Assembly (NCBI GenBank): GCA_018828385.1
Contig: JAHJVE010000007.1
Coordinates: forward strand, 62,001 to 126,000
Origin: Gammaproteobacteria bacterium
Lineage (GTDB): Bacteria; Pseudomonadota; Gammaproteobacteria; Burkholderiales; Rhodocyclaceae
Direction: 5' to 3'
Length of the DNA stretch: 64,000 nt
The notes under the pieces: generated by a model
Database searches by the model: none
What the model saw: the letters and a program-made list of their open reading frames with translations, nothing else
What the model was told of the DNA's origin: nothing
In this document: piece after piece, positions 45,885 through 55,091 of the stretch
How positions within the stretch are numbered: the first letter of the stretch is position 1
Layout of the letters: every line of letters begins with the position of its first letter
Program-made: the position numbers and the translations under genes

Positions 45885-45984
45885 AGCGTCCGACGCCATT
45901 TTGGTGAGCGATTCCGGAGCAAGGAATTTCAGTATTCATCGGCAGATCCACAAAGTAGCAAGCGATCAACTGCGGTTTCCAGGA

Positions 45985-46428
45985 TTAATCGCAGAGTTCC
46001 GTTTCCAGCCGTTCGAGAACGGCCGGCAGTTCAGCCGTCAGATGCTGGTCGCACATGGGATAGAGCATGTTCTCTTCCTTCATGTTGTGCTGTTGCATCA
46101 TGATGACCAGGGTATCGGCCTGGCCGAGGTATTCCTCGGCATCGGCCGTCTTCAGGGCATTTATCGCATCATCCATGAGTCCGCGCAGCTGCTCGTGCTC
46201 CATGCGCATGACCTGGGTTGGCCCCTGGCGCATGCCGGTCTGGGCCTCAAAGGTCGGGAAAAGTGTTTTTTCTTCGCTGGCGAAATGGGCCAGCATGGCC
46301 GAGCGAAAATGCCCGAAGGCGACCAGGGCAAGCTCCAGATTTCCTTTGCTGACGGCCTGTTCGGCTTCGGCGAACAGGTCGTCGCAACGGCGATGGTCTT
46401 CGGTCATGAAACTGCGAATGGTGGTCAT
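45985..46428 (-). CDS. Hemerythrin HHE-domain protein
   Basis: 147-residue four-helix protein with metal-ligand pattern EDHRRCDDLF, HFRSAMLAHFASEEKTLFP, MRMEHEQLRGLM and MQQHNMKEENMLYP. HHE proteins carry a di-iron site and act in oxygen or NO sensing, storage or iron-sulfur repair. ATG 46428. Next to an ODP di-iron protein on the same strand and near nnrS, consistent with a nitrosative/oxygen stress cluster. Confidence 0.9.
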   Translation of the reverse strand: MTTIRSFMTEDHRRCDDLFAEAEQAVSKGNLELALVAFGHFRSAMLAHFASEEKTLFPTFEAQTGMRQGPTQVMRMEHEQLRGLMDDAINALKTADAEEYLGQADTLVIMMQQHNMKEENMLYPMCDQHLTAELPAVLERLETELCD

Positions 46429-46509
46429 GGGCGGCTCAGTAGCTAAGGATGAGCCATTCTCGGGGTAGCCGCCCAAACGGCTCCTTGACCGCCATCAAAT
46501 CCGCCTCAA

Positions 46510-47250
46510 TCAGCTGCCGCAGATGCCGACCTGCAAGCCGTCGAACCAGTTGATAAAACGCTGGACATCGGCGCCCTGGTAGATGGCACCGTGTTGCGGG
46601 CAGAGCATGTCGATCTCCATTTGCGACACCCGCTCGCACCAGCGGCGCTTGGCTTCGTTGGAACCCATCCAGCGCCGGTGGAAACCTTCGGCATGACGGA
46701 TGTGGGCATCGAAATTTTCCACGAACAAGCCATCGTCGCCGGGCGGCAACAAGGCTGCGCCAACGTCACCGGAAAACAGGACCTTGGCCAGCTTGTCGTA
46801 AAGATGGAGATTACCCGATGAATGCAGGTAATGCGCCGGAATGGCCTGGAGGTGCAAGCCGTCGAGCGAGATGTCGAGACCTTCGTCGGGCATTGCGATA
46901 AAAGTTTCCGCCGTACCGCCAAAATGTGGAATGAAGCTGCTCCACAGCCAGCTGACATAGCAGCGCATCTTCGGGTTGAATTCCAGCCACAGGGCCAGCG
47001 ACGAACAGATGTCGGGGTCCTGGTGCGAGGCGAAAATGGCCGACAGGGCAGAGGGGTCGAATTCAGAAGACAAGGCCGAGAACACCGCCGGGAAGACCTC
47101 GGCGCCGCCCGGGTCGAGCAAAATTCCCTGGCTGCCATGGGTGACCAGGTATTCATTGGTATCGATCAGGTAATTCGGCTTGTCCGGATCGCGCACGATG
47201 GCGACCCATTTGTGATTGCCATCCTGAAAGATCGTTTTGGTTTTTTTCAC
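46510..47250 (-). CDS. Oxygen-binding di-iron (ODP) MBL-fold protein
   Basis: 246 residues with a metallo-beta-lactamase fold like the oxidase half of flavodiiron proteins: ASHQDPDICSSL replaces the HxExDH motif, then IPHFGGTAETF, HYLHSSGNLHLYD, LFSGDVGAALLPP and CPQHGAIYQG. No flavodoxin domain. ODP proteins bind oxygen and often partner a chemoreceptor-like protein; a receptor-like stub is encoded just upstream. GTG start at 47250 with GGAGCGGATGC before it. Confidence 0.87.
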   Translation of the reverse strand: MKKTKTIFQDGNHKWVAIVRDPDKPNYLIDTNEYLVTHGSQGILLDPGGAEVFPAVFSALSSEFDPSALSAIFASHQDPDICSSLALWLEFNPKMRCYVSWLWSSFIPHFGGTAETFIAMPDEGLDISLDGLHLQAIPAHYLHSSGNLHLYDKLAKVLFSGDVGAALLPPGDDGLFVENFDAHIRHAEGFHRRWMGSNEAKRRWCERVSQMEIDMLCPQHGAIYQGADVQRFINWFDGLQVGICGS

Positions 47251-47268
47251 GCATCCGCTCCCGTATTC

Positions 47269-47898
47269 TCAGTTGCCGGTAAAAAAGGCCGACCGGCGCA
47301 GCGATTCCAGCGAGGCACGAATTTCTTCGACGACGCCGTCGAACTCCCCCGACACCTGGGCCAGCGGCACGGCGAAGGATTGTCCGTAGGCCGCCTCGAT
47401 CTTGGCTGATTTGGCCAGCACACCGCCCAGCTCGACCATCCGGAAGGCATCGTCGAGCGCCGCTCTCAGCTGCTTGCGCAAGCGCGCCAGACGTTCGGCA
47501 TGACGGTCGTTTTCAACTTCCCGCGCGGCCAGCACGGCAGGCCCGCAGGCCGCCGAGGATTGCTCGACCGCCTGACGCAGCAGCGCGGTATGGCGAATAT
47601 CCTGCAGCACGACCGAAACTTCGGTTACACAAGCGTGAATATGGGTGGTCAACGCCGACATGCCGTCGCGCAAATCCTGCGAAAAGACTCGCAATTCGTT
47701 GGACAGGACGCCGAATCCCCGCGCCGCCGTACCGGCCCGCTTGGCAAGGAAAATGGCGTTGAGCGCCATGATGTTGATCTTGAAGGCAACGCCGACGACC
47801 GCCTTGATTTCCTCGTTGATACGGACGATGCGCAAGAGGTCAACGCCGGCCTGTTGCGCCTTGCTCGGTCGGGTGGTCAATGCAGTCGTCATGGTCAT
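47269..47898 (-). CDS. Cytoplasmic chemoreceptor-like protein (truncated signalling domain)
   Basis: 209-residue helical protein with no membrane segment. Residues about 25-75 (NEEIKAVVGVAFKINIMALN, AIFLAKRAGTAARGFGVLSN) resemble the tip region of methyl-accepting proteins (INLLALNAAIEAARAGE...RGFAVVA) but charge positions are changed and the rest of the coiled coil is short. It may sense through the ODP di-iron protein encoded next to it, as in ODP-chemoreceptor pairs, or be a regulatory remnant. 18 bp upstream of the ODP gene. Confidence 0.75.
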   Translation of the reverse strand: MTMTTALTTRPSKAQQAGVDLLRIVRINEEIKAVVGVAFKINIMALNAIFLAKRAGTAARGFGVLSNELRVFSQDLRDGMSALTTHIHACVTEVSVVLQDIRHTALLRQAVEQSSAACGPAVLAAREVENDRHAERLARLRKQLRAALDDAFRMVELGGVLAKSAKIEAAYGQSFAVPLAQVSGEFDGVVEEIRASLESLRRSAFFTGN

Positions 47899-47976
47899 TG
47901 CGCAGCCTGTCGTTCAGTCAGATGGCAATGTATCAATTCCGGCAAGGAACAACTAGCAAATTGTCGGTTTTGCCAC

Positions 47977-49725
47977 TTATTTTTCGAGCACATAGCTGCC
48001 CGGTGCATCGGCCAGTGCCGGGAATTTACGGTTGGCTGCCGGGTAGGCATCGACCAGATGTCCGGTCCGTTCGCCCAACCAGCGGGTCCAGTCGTCCCAC
48101 CAGGTGCCCGGCTTTTTCTCGGCCCGGTCGAACCAGTGCTCCCAATGCTCGTTGCGTTCGGGGTCACCGATCCAGTAGGCACGCTTGGGCGGGTTGGCCG
48201 GCGGATTGACGATGCCGAGAATGTGCCCGGAGGTCGACAGCACGAAGCGCACGGGCGCCTTGACGTTGATCTGCTTGCGGATGCGGTAGCACTGCTTCCA
48301 CGGTGCGATGTGGTCGTCTTCGGCGGTCACCGCATAGAGCGGCTGTTCGATGAGGTCGAGGTCGATCGCTTCGCCGGCAATGGTCAGCTTGTCGCGCTTA
48401 ATCAGGTTGTTGTTGAGGTAGAACTCGCGCAGGTAGTAGGAGTGCATGGCCTGCGGCATGCGCGTCGTGTCCATGTTCCAGAACAGCACGTCGAACGGCG
48501 GCAGCGGCTGACCGAGCAAATAGCTGTTGACCCAGTAGTTCCAGATCAGCGGGTTGGAACGCAGCATGCGGAAGGAACTGGCCATTTCGCTGCCGTCGAG
48601 GAACCCCTTCTTGGCCATCGACTCTTCGAGCGCATTGATACAGGCTTCGTCGATAAAAACGTCGATGTCGCCGGGGTGGGCAAAATCGGTCAGGGTCGTG
48701 AACAGTGTCCAGTGGGCGACCGGCACCTTGTCCGCCCCAAAACGTTTGTTGGCCCAGGCCATGTAGGTGCTGGCCAGCGTGCCGCCGATGCAGTAGCCGA
48801 CCAGATGGACCTGGGGCACCTTGCAGAACTCGGTCGCGACACGCACGACTTCATTGACCCCTTCCAGCAGGTAATCGTCGAAACGGACGTCGGACATGGC
48901 TTCATCCGGATTTTTCCAGCTCGTGATGAAGACCGAGAAACCCTGGTCGGTCAGGTGCTTGACCAGGCTCTTCCTGGCCGTCAGGTCGAGGATGTAGAAC
49001 TTGTTGATCCACGGCGTGATGATGACGACGGGCATCGCCCTAACCTTTTCGGTGGTCGGCGCGTAGTGGATCAGTTCGACCATCCGGTTGCGGAAGACGA
49101 CCTTGCCCGGCGTCGTCGCCAGATCCTCGCCGACCTTGAAGGCGTCCGGCTCGACCATCAGGATATTCTTGGCCTTGACGTCGCGCTGGAAGTTCTCCCA
49201 GCCCTGCTTGAGGCTGCCGCCATTGGTTGCAACAAAGCGTTTCATGGCCACCGGGTTGAGCCAGAAGAAATTGGTCGGCGCCACCATGTTGAGCCAGTTA
49301 CGCAGCCAGAAGGCGGAGCGGCGACGTTCCTTGTCGGACAGCCCCGGTGTCTCGAACAGCATGTCCTCGAAGCGGTGTTCGAAGGCGACGTACCATTCCT
49401 TGACGATGTCCCAGCTCGCCGACTCGGTCCAGATCGGATCGGAAAAACGGGCGTCGTCGTTACTCGGCCGGACGACGTCGCCGGAAGGAAGCCCCAGCGC
49501 GCGGCGCATGACGTGCGACTGGAGCGCAACCAGATCGCCCGACAGCGCGTTCAAAGCGCGGGTCAGTTCCTGCGGGTGCATGAGCCAGGCCATTTGCGCA
49601 TTGAGCAGCGAGGTCGTCACACCGTAGGGATCAATGGCGTTGCTGACGGCCTTGCCGAGCGATTCGACCGGACTCAGGGTATTGATATCGACGCCGTTGT
49701 GGCGGCCGGTTCCGTTACCAGACAT
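47977..49725 (-). CDS. phaC: Class I polyhydroxyalkanoate synthase
   Basis: 582-residue enzyme that polymerises 3-hydroxyacyl-CoA into PHA at the granule surface. N-terminal PhaC domain (SDPIWTESASWDIVKEWYV), alpha/beta-hydrolase core with lipase-like box GYCIGG (nucleophile C312), catalytic Asp in TAEDDHIAPW and His in STSGHILGIVNPP. AGAGGTAA precedes ATG 49725. No phaA, phaB or phasin in the window. Confidence 0.95.
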   Translation of the reverse strand: MSGNGTGRHNGVDINTLSPVESLGKAVSNAIDPYGVTTSLLNAQMAWLMHPQELTRALNALSGDLVALQSHVMRRALGLPSGDVVRPSNDDARFSDPIWTESASWDIVKEWYVAFEHRFEDMLFETPGLSDKERRRSAFWLRNWLNMVAPTNFFWLNPVAMKRFVATNGGSLKQGWENFQRDVKAKNILMVEPDAFKVGEDLATTPGKVVFRNRMVELIHYAPTTEKVRAMPVVIITPWINKFYILDLTARKSLVKHLTDQGFSVFITSWKNPDEAMSDVRFDDYLLEGVNEVVRVATEFCKVPQVHLVGYCIGGTLASTYMAWANKRFGADKVPVAHWTLFTTLTDFAHPGDIDVFIDEACINALEESMAKKGFLDGSEMASSFRMLRSNPLIWNYWVNSYLLGQPLPPFDVLFWNMDTTRMPQAMHSYYLREFYLNNNLIKRDKLTIAGEAIDLDLIEQPLYAVTAEDDHIAPWKQCYRIRKQINVKAPVRFVLSTSGHILGIVNPPANPPKRAYWIGDPERNEHWEHWFDRAEKKPGTWWDDWTRWLGERTGHLVDAYPAANRKFPALADAPGSYVLEK

Positions 49726-49769
49726 GGGATTACCTCTTACTGATTCAGTGTGAATACAACGAATTGATG

Positions 49770-51182
49770 TTACGCCGTTATGAACTCGCCGGGGAGCGGC
49801 AAGCGGACATTCGACCAGCCGAGGGTGGTTTCGATGGCCTGCTTGAAATTGGCCGAGGCGCCGGCTTCGCCGTGCACAACGAAGGTATTGGCCGGCGCTT
49901 TGTGAAAACCGCCCAGCCACTTGAGCAAGGCGGCCTGATCGGCATGCGCCGACAGCCCGCCAACGGTATAAATACGCGCCCGAACCGGTACGGTCTGGCC
50001 GAAGATGCGGACCAGCCTGGCACCATCGACGAGACGGCGACCGAGCGTGCCAGCCGCCTGGAAGCCGGCGATCAGCACGCTGCACTCGCTGCGCGGCAGG
50101 TTTTCGCGCAGGTGGTACTTGATCCGCCCGGCCTCGCACATGCCGCTGGCCGAGATGATCACGGCGCCGCTGCGGATGTCGTTGAGCTGGATCGAGCGCT
50201 CGACATCGGCGACCAGTTCCAGGCTCATCTGCTTGGGATGCGCTTTCAGCCAGGCGATCAGCTCGCGCGTTTGCGGGTCGAGCAGATGCTGGTTGGCCAG
50301 CGTGATCCGTGTCGCCGCGTTGGCCATCGGCGAATCGACGTAAACCTTGAGCGGCGACAGGCGTTTGCGGCGCACGAGGTCGGCCAGCATGTAGACGATT
50401 TCCTGCGTCCGCCCGACGGCGAAAGCCGGGATGATCAGGTTGCCCTTGGCCGCCCGGGTGCGCTCGAAGGCGGCGACAATTTCATCCTCGGTTTCCGGCA
50501 GCGACCGGTGCAGGCGGTCGCCGTAGGTCGACTCGATAAGCAGCACGTCGGCCTCGTTGGGCGACGGCGCCGGGTCGCACAACACCGGCCGGTCGGGCAT
50601 GCCGAGATCGCCGGAAAAGACCAGCCGGCGAGGCTTGCCTTCGCCACCGACGGTGACTTCGAGTGAGGCCGAGCCGAGAATGTGGCCGGCATCGCGGAAA
50701 ATGACGCTGACGTTTTCGGCCATTTTTTCCGGTTGACCGTAGGAAACCGGCCGCAGCAGCTTGAGCGAGGCCAGCGCCTGCGCGACGGAATACAGGGGCG
50801 CCGGAATGCCCCGCTCCGCCTTGCCGCCACGCCGCCGATGGCGCAATTGCCACTCGGCTTCCTTTTCCTGGATGTGAGCGCTGTCCGGCAAGAGCACTTC
50901 AAGCAGGGCGATGGTCGCCGGCGTGGCATAAACGGGGCCGCGATAACCGAGCATCGAGAGCCGCGGCAACAGGCCGGAATGGTCGATGTGGGCGTGGGTG
51001 AGCAGAACGAAGTCGATTTGCCGGACATCGAAGCCGAAATTGAGCGCTTTCTGGTTCTTTTGCCGCGCTTCGGGGCCGCCTTGAAACATGCCGCAATCGA
51101 CCAGAAAACGGACACCGCCCGCTTCCACCAAGGTACAGGAACCGGTCACTTCACCGGCCGCTCCGAGAAACCCGAGACGCAT
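49770..51182 (-). CDS. MBL-fold beta-CASP RNA/DNA metallohydrolase
   Basis: 470 residues: metallo-beta-lactamase core with THAHIDHSG, DAGHILGS and FSGDLG, a beta-CASP insertion (about 225-380) and C-terminal VGGLSAHADQ and VHGE motifs, i.e. a CPSF/YSH1-type nuclease, probably exonucleolytic on RNA. ATG 51182 has GGGAGGATTGAAAAC before it. A dispersed-repeat copy encodes the loop SYGQPEKMAEN at about residues 146-156, between the core strands, where it should be tolerated. Confidence 0.93.
   Translation of the reverse strand: MRLGFLGAAGEVTGSCTLVEAGGVRFLVDCGMFQGGPEARQKNQKALNFGFDVRQIDFVLLTHAHIDHSGLLPRLSMLGYRGPVYATPATIALLEVLLPDSAHIQEKEAEWQLRHRRRGGKAERGIPAPLYSVAQALASLKLLRPVSYGQPEKMAENVSVIFRDAGHILGSASLEVTVGGEGKPRRLVFSGDLGMPDRPVLCDPAPSPNEADVLLIESTYGDRLHRSLPETEDEIVAAFERTRAAKGNLIIPAFAVGRTQEIVYMLADLVRRKRLSPLKVYVDSPMANAATRITLANQHLLDPQTRELIAWLKAHPKQMSLELVADVERSIQLNDIRSGAVIISASGMCEAGRIKYHLRENLPRSECSVLIAGFQAAGTLGRRLVDGARLVRIFGQTVPVRARIYTVGGLSAHADQAALLKWLGGFHKAPANTFVVHGEAGASANFKQAIETTLGWSNVRLPLPGEFITA
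50712..50745 (+). repeat. Dispersed 35-bp repeat, copy 15
   Basis: TTTTCGGCCATTTTTT then CCGGTTGACCGTAGGAA; inside the beta-CASP gene, antisense to it, in frame. Confidence 0.9.
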
Positions 51183-51265
51183 GTTTTCAATCCTCCCGAC
51201 TTGGCGTAGCATGAACCTCAACAAGGCGAAATACAATGCCAGCAGACCATTTCAGGAGGTTAAGC

Positions 51266-51709
51266 ATGTTCCAGCATATCTTCGTCCCGACCGACGGCTC
51301 TGAACTCTCCCGCGCCACGGCACAACGCGCCGTCGCCTTCGCCAAGGAAGCCGGCGCCCGGATCACAGTGTTTTTCGCCAAGCCTGAATATCCCATCGCC
51401 TACTTCGGCGAAGGCGCCCTGATCGACCCGACGACGCCGGAAAAATTCGCCGAACTGGCCGACCAGCAAGCCTGCGAATACCTCGGTGAAGTCGAGAAAA
51501 TGTGCGCCGATGCCGGCGTCCAGTGCAGCACGGCCGCCGCCACCAGCGACGTCCCCTACGAAGCGATCATCGAAGCCGCCGAGAAATCCGGTTGCGACCT
51601 CATTTTCATGGCCTCCCACGGTCGTCGCGGCATCAGCGGCTTCCTGCTCGGCAGCGAGACCAACAAGGTACTGACCCACTCCAAGGTGCCGGTACTGGTT
51701 TATCGCTGA
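51266..51709 (+). CDS. Universal stress protein, UspA family
   Basis: 147 residues, start MFQHIFVPTDGSELSRAT, ending with the nucleotide motif MASHGRRGISGFLLGSET and KVPVLVYR. Strong ribosome site CAGGAGG before ATG 51266. Divergent from the beta-CASP gene. A hairpin follows the stop. Confidence 0.93.
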   Translation: MFQHIFVPTDGSELSRATAQRAVAFAKEAGARITVFFAKPEYPIAYFGEGALIDPTTPEKFAELADQQACEYLGEVEKMCADAGVQCSTAAATSDVPYEAIIEAAEKSGCDLIFMASHGRRGISGFLLGSETNKVLTHSKVPVLVYR

Positions 51710-51718
51710 AGCCAGCCT

Positions 51719-51740
51719 GGCGCCCGATCATCCGGGCGCC
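51719..51740 (+). terminator. Hairpin after the stress-protein gene
   Basis: GGCGCCCG-ATCATC-CGGGCGCC, 8-bp stem 10 bp past the stop, without a T-run. Confidence 0.5.
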
Positions 51741-51847
51741 GGATATGGATCCCCGCCATATCGAACCGTTGTCCCCCGGGCCGTGACGCACAGGCCCAGG
51801 ATTCGAAACAGAAATCCGCTTCCCTCTCGACTCTTCACCCACGAACA

Positions 51848-52900
51848 TTGAAGTCCATTGAATCCAGCACGGCGATCAACCTGAGAACGATAAGGTACCG
51901 GCTCGCCAACGACTTTCAGTTGGCCATCGTTACTTTTCTCGGCACCATCGTCCTGGTCGGAATCACGCCGTTCACCATCCTGCGTGGCCTCAATGCCCAG
52001 TGGGGCGGCTTGGCAATCGACCTGCTGATTCAATGCGGGATCTTGGGCAGCATGCTCCGCGCTTGGCTGACCGGCGATGCACACGGCCCGAGCATCTTCC
52101 TGGCCTATTTCATCGGCGTCACGGCAACCAGCGCCGTCTACATTCTGGGCGCCCCCGGGGTTTATTGGTTCTATCCGGCGGTCGTCGCCAACTTTTTTCT
52201 GGTTGACCGGCGCCGAGCCCTGGTCATCGCACTGCTCAGCCTGACCACCGTACTCGTCGGTGGCGGCTTTGCTGCCTCGCTGACCGATGCCGCCTCCTTC
52301 TTCGTGACGGCACTCGTCAGCGCCCTGCTCACCTACGCTTTCGCCTATCGCACGGCAATGCAGCGTACCCAACTGGAAACATTGGCCACCAAGGATGCGC
52401 TGACCGGGGCATTCAACCGGCGCTCCCTGCTCGACGAACTTGAGCGCGCACGCAAAACCGTCATCCGGGAACAGCGAAGTTACGGGATTCTCGTGCTCGA
52501 CCTTGACCTCTTCAAGAGCATCAACGACCAGCATGGGCATGCGGCGGGCGACCTGGTTCTCATCGAGTTTGCCCGCTTGCTCGAACAACATATCCGCAAG
52601 GATGATCGTCTGTTCCGCTACGGTGGCGAAGAATTCGTCGTTCTTGTCCAACAAATCACGGAGGAGAGCCTCCGATCAATGGCTGAGCACCTTCGTTCCG
52701 TCACCGAACAGCAGATCCACACCCCGGATGGCAAGCCGGTCACCACCTCCATCGGCGGCGCCCTGCTAAGCCCGGGCGAAGCTGTCGAAGCCTGGTTCGC
52801 GCGGGCCGATGCTGCGCTTTACTCAGCCAAGAATGCCGGCCGAAACCGGGTTCTGATCGCCCTCGACAACCGGATCAGCCCAGAAAAACAAGGCAGCTGA
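51848..52900 (+). CDS. Membrane-bound GGDEF diguanylate cyclase
   Basis: 350 residues. Five or six transmembrane helices (about 25-165) form an uncharacterised MASE-like sensor, then a GGDEF domain (TKDALTGAFNRRSLLDELER, DLDLFKSINDQHGHAAGD, active site RYGGEEFVVL). It makes cyclic di-GMP. No RxxD inhibitory site was noted. The proposed start is TTG 51848 without a clear ribosome site, so the N-terminus is uncertain. A partial dispersed repeat encodes NFFLVDRR at about residues 115-122 between helices. Confidence 0.88.
   Translation: MKSIESSTAINLRTIRYRLANDFQLAIVTFLGTIVLVGITPFTILRGLNAQWGGLAIDLLIQCGILGSMLRAWLTGDAHGPSIFLAYFIGVTATSAVYILGAPGVYWFYPAVVANFFLVDRRRALVIALLSLTTVLVGGGFAASLTDAASFFVTALVSALLTYAFAYRTAMQRTQLETLATKDALTGAFNRRSLLDELERARKTVIREQRSYGILVLDLDLFKSINDQHGHAAGDLVLIEFARLLEQHIRKDDRLFRYGGEEFVVLVQQITEESLRSMAEHLRSVTEQQIHTPDGKPVTTSIGGALLSPGEAVEAWFARADAALYSAKNAGRNRVLIALDNRISPEKQGS
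52192..52209 (+). repeat. Dispersed repeat, partial copy (18)
   Basis: CTTTTTTCTGGTTGACCG only; right and far-left parts absent. Lies within the diguanylate cyclase gene, in sense frame. Confidence 0.5.
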
Positions 52901-52962
52901 CCGGTTTTCCGCCTACCCTCTCCTGCCGCAAAGACGAAACCCGAAGCCGGGCGCCCCTTCTC

Positions 52963-53658
52963 TCAGAGCGCACTACGAATGGCCAACAACGCCCCTTCGC
53001 GCTGCACCGGCATGGCAAAGTCGAAAATATCGGTCTGGGCGGCCAGATCGAGATCGGCCAGAGGCAGGTTGGGCCAGGTGCCGGCCGTGAAGCGCTGGCC
53101 GAAATCGGAGTCCCGGACGCGCTGGATAAATAGTTCCGGACTAACTGCGTCGCCGCGCAATAGCGCTTCAATGTAGTCGGCGCAGGCAATGTCCTCGTCG
53201 CCATCGCGATCCACCCATTCGCCGGTAATGACGAAGCAGACGTCATCGGCCCCCGTTGCGCGGATAGCCTCAGCCGTTGCCCGGGCGCAGACCAGACTGG
53301 CAGCGTAGAGCCGACGCGAATGGCGAAACCGCTGCAGACCGCGCACACCGGCCGCCGTGGTCATCACCACCTGGCGGTCGGCCAGATCGGCCTGCATCAG
53401 TTGTGATGGTGAGTTGCCGAAATCGAAGCCGGGCACCGGATCGCCACCGCCGACGGCACCAACCGAAACCGGCTGCTGCATTTCTGCCAGCAGGGCCGTA
53501 GCCGCCGCGATGCGCTCGACCGGAAAAATCGCCCGCGCCCCCCGAGCCAGCATCACCGCCGCCGAGGTAAAAGAGCGCAGCACATCGATGACAACAACCG
53601 TATCAGTGACGACCGATTGATTCTGCAGGCGGTTCAGGAAGAAGCGGGAGAACTTCAT
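52963..53658 (-). CDS. 2-phosphosulfolactate phosphatase (ComB) family protein
   Basis: 231-residue soluble protein. ComB features: VVIDVLRSFTSAAVMLARGA near the start, DFGNSPSQL, TTAAGVRGLQ and the acidic ITGEWVDRDGDEDIACADYI metal-binding stretch. ComB dephosphorylates 2-phosphosulfolactate in coenzyme M synthesis, but bacterial relatives are widespread and their substrate here is unknown. ATG 53658; an upstream ATG at 53733 has no support. Confidence 0.85.
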   Translation of the reverse strand: MKFSRFFLNRLQNQSVVTDTVVVIDVLRSFTSAAVMLARGARAIFPVERIAAATALLAEMQQPVSVGAVGGGDPVPGFDFGNSPSQLMQADLADRQVVMTTAAGVRGLQRFRHSRRLYAASLVCARATAEAIRATGADDVCFVITGEWVDRDGDEDIACADYIEALLRGDAVSPELFIQRVRDSDFGQRFTAGTWPNLPLADLDLAAQTDIFDFAMPVQREGALLAIRSAL

Positions 53659-53729
53659 GGCGGCGATTGAAGCGGGGCTTTGAAACGCAAGCATAAACTC
53701 AAACCGGAATTTTTTCTGGCGGCCAACAG

Positions 53730-55091
53730 TCAAGCCAAGCGGTCAAAGAGTCGGCGATAAAGCAAACGCATCCGTTCCAGGCTGGACTGATCCGGAGGCA
53801 TCGGACCGTATCGATAGCGCTCAAAAAGCGTAGCCAGGTCGGCGGCCTGCTGACGAACATCCTCGCCGAACAGCGTTGTCTCTCGCAAGAACTCCCGAAC
53901 ATTCGCCGTCGCCGGACGCGGCATGTTGCGGACAAGGAACAGTCGCTCCATCGCTCTGTACAACTGCGAGGCACCAGCCCTTCCCGGTGAATACCGCCGC
54001 AACCGGACAAGATGCCAGTAGTCAAAGCGGATCCGTAGCCAGGTTCCTGCTCTCGCTTCTCTGAACAGGAAAACCGCGCCGCCTAGAAGCACGAGCAAGA
54101 TCAGGGCTAACAGGGACGCGATAACGGCCGAGCGATGCTCCTCCAACCACGCCTTGAGTTGGTTCCGGAAGTCTTCGAGCGCTTGCCCGATGGGCGCCAG
54201 CGCTTCGCTGATGGCCTCGTCCAGATCGGCCATCTGCATGATCGCGCCAGACTGCCACTCCGGCATGCCAGGGCGTTTTGCCGCTTCCCGCATTTGCGCC
54301 GGACTGGGCCAACCGCTGCCATGAGGTGCGTGCTCACCAAACCCCGAGTTCCCCGCCGCGCCTGAAGCACCTTGCCCGGTGCCGGTTCCACTAGCCTGAC
54401 CGGGGCGCTCATCCTTGCCAGCATCGCCAACAAATCCGATGTTGGTCAACTGCCCGTAACGCCAGGCAAGACTTGGCCAGGTCACCTGTGGCGTTGCCAG
54501 ATAAAACACCGCCCCCAGTGCCAGAATGATCGATGTTGCCGCCGCAATAGCCACGCCCTGCCCCGCATGGCCGGTGTGACCGAGACTGGACTCGCGGATG
54601 GACAGGGCATGGCGACTGATTTGTTCCGAGACCAGCGTAAATACCACCGCGATGACATAGGGAATCAGGTAGAACAACATCGTCCAGTCAGCGCGAAAAT
54701 GGGCCGCGGCGAAGATGACCATCACGGCTGAAACAAGCAAGCCAAGGTGTAACTGGCGACGCGTGGTCAGTACGCAGTTTTGCGCCGCCTGCAGCATCGC
54801 CAGCATATAGATGCCGGCCCGCGGAAAACCCCATCTTGGGATGAAGACGAACAGGGTCAGGACAAATGCAATGAGCAGAACGATAGTCTGCTTCTGCTTG
54901 CCGCTTCCTTCAGGCTCGCCGCGTTGCCGCCAGCCGAGCAGCAATGTCCAGCCAAAGACGATCGACCAGAACGAGACCTCGAAGCCGAAGCTGCCGTATT
55001 CGATGTCGAGAAAAGTATTGCAGACCAGTGCCAGAACAAGCGCCGCGAACAGGCCCAAATAGGCGGGGAGGTAGTTCATTGGCGCCTTCAT
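53730..55091 (-). CDS. DUF4129-domain membrane protein (TgpA-like without transglutaminase core)
   Basis: 453 residues: about six N-terminal transmembrane helices (to residue about 205), a Gly/Ser-rich periplasmic region, another helix (SAVIASLLALILLVLLGGAV) and a cytoplasmic DUF4129 domain (SPGRAGASQLYRAMERLFLV). The layout is that of TgpA-type proteins, but the transglutaminase Cys-His-Asp core normally between the helices is missing. Its start overlaps the DUF58 gene stop (ATGA) in a MoxR-DUF58-DUF4129 operon, a common trio of unknown function linked to envelope stress or complex assembly. Confidence 0.82.
   Translation of the reverse strand: MKAPMNYLPAYLGLFAALVLALVCNTFLDIEYGSFGFEVSFWSIVFGWTLLLGWRQRGEPEGSGKQKQTIVLLIAFVLTLFVFIPRWGFPRAGIYMLAMLQAAQNCVLTTRRQLHLGLLVSAVMVIFAAAHFRADWTMLFYLIPYVIAVVFTLVSEQISRHALSIRESSLGHTGHAGQGVAIAAATSIILALGAVFYLATPQVTWPSLAWRYGQLTNIGFVGDAGKDERPGQASGTGTGQGASGAAGNSGFGEHAPHGSGWPSPAQMREAAKRPGMPEWQSGAIMQMADLDEAISEALAPIGQALEDFRNQLKAWLEEHRSAVIASLLALILLVLLGGAVFLFREARAGTWLRIRFDYWHLVRLRRYSPGRAGASQLYRAMERLFLVRNMPRPATANVREFLRETTLFGEDVRQQAADLATLFERYRYGPMPPDQSSLERMRLLYRRLFDRLA

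Noticed and set aside
45763-46446. Plus-strand open frame across the MITE-like element and hemerythrin gene
   Set aside because: Antisense to hemerythrin; the first part is the inverted-repeat element.
47500-49743. 747-codon frame opposite phaC
   Set aside because: Shadow of PhaC; no motifs.
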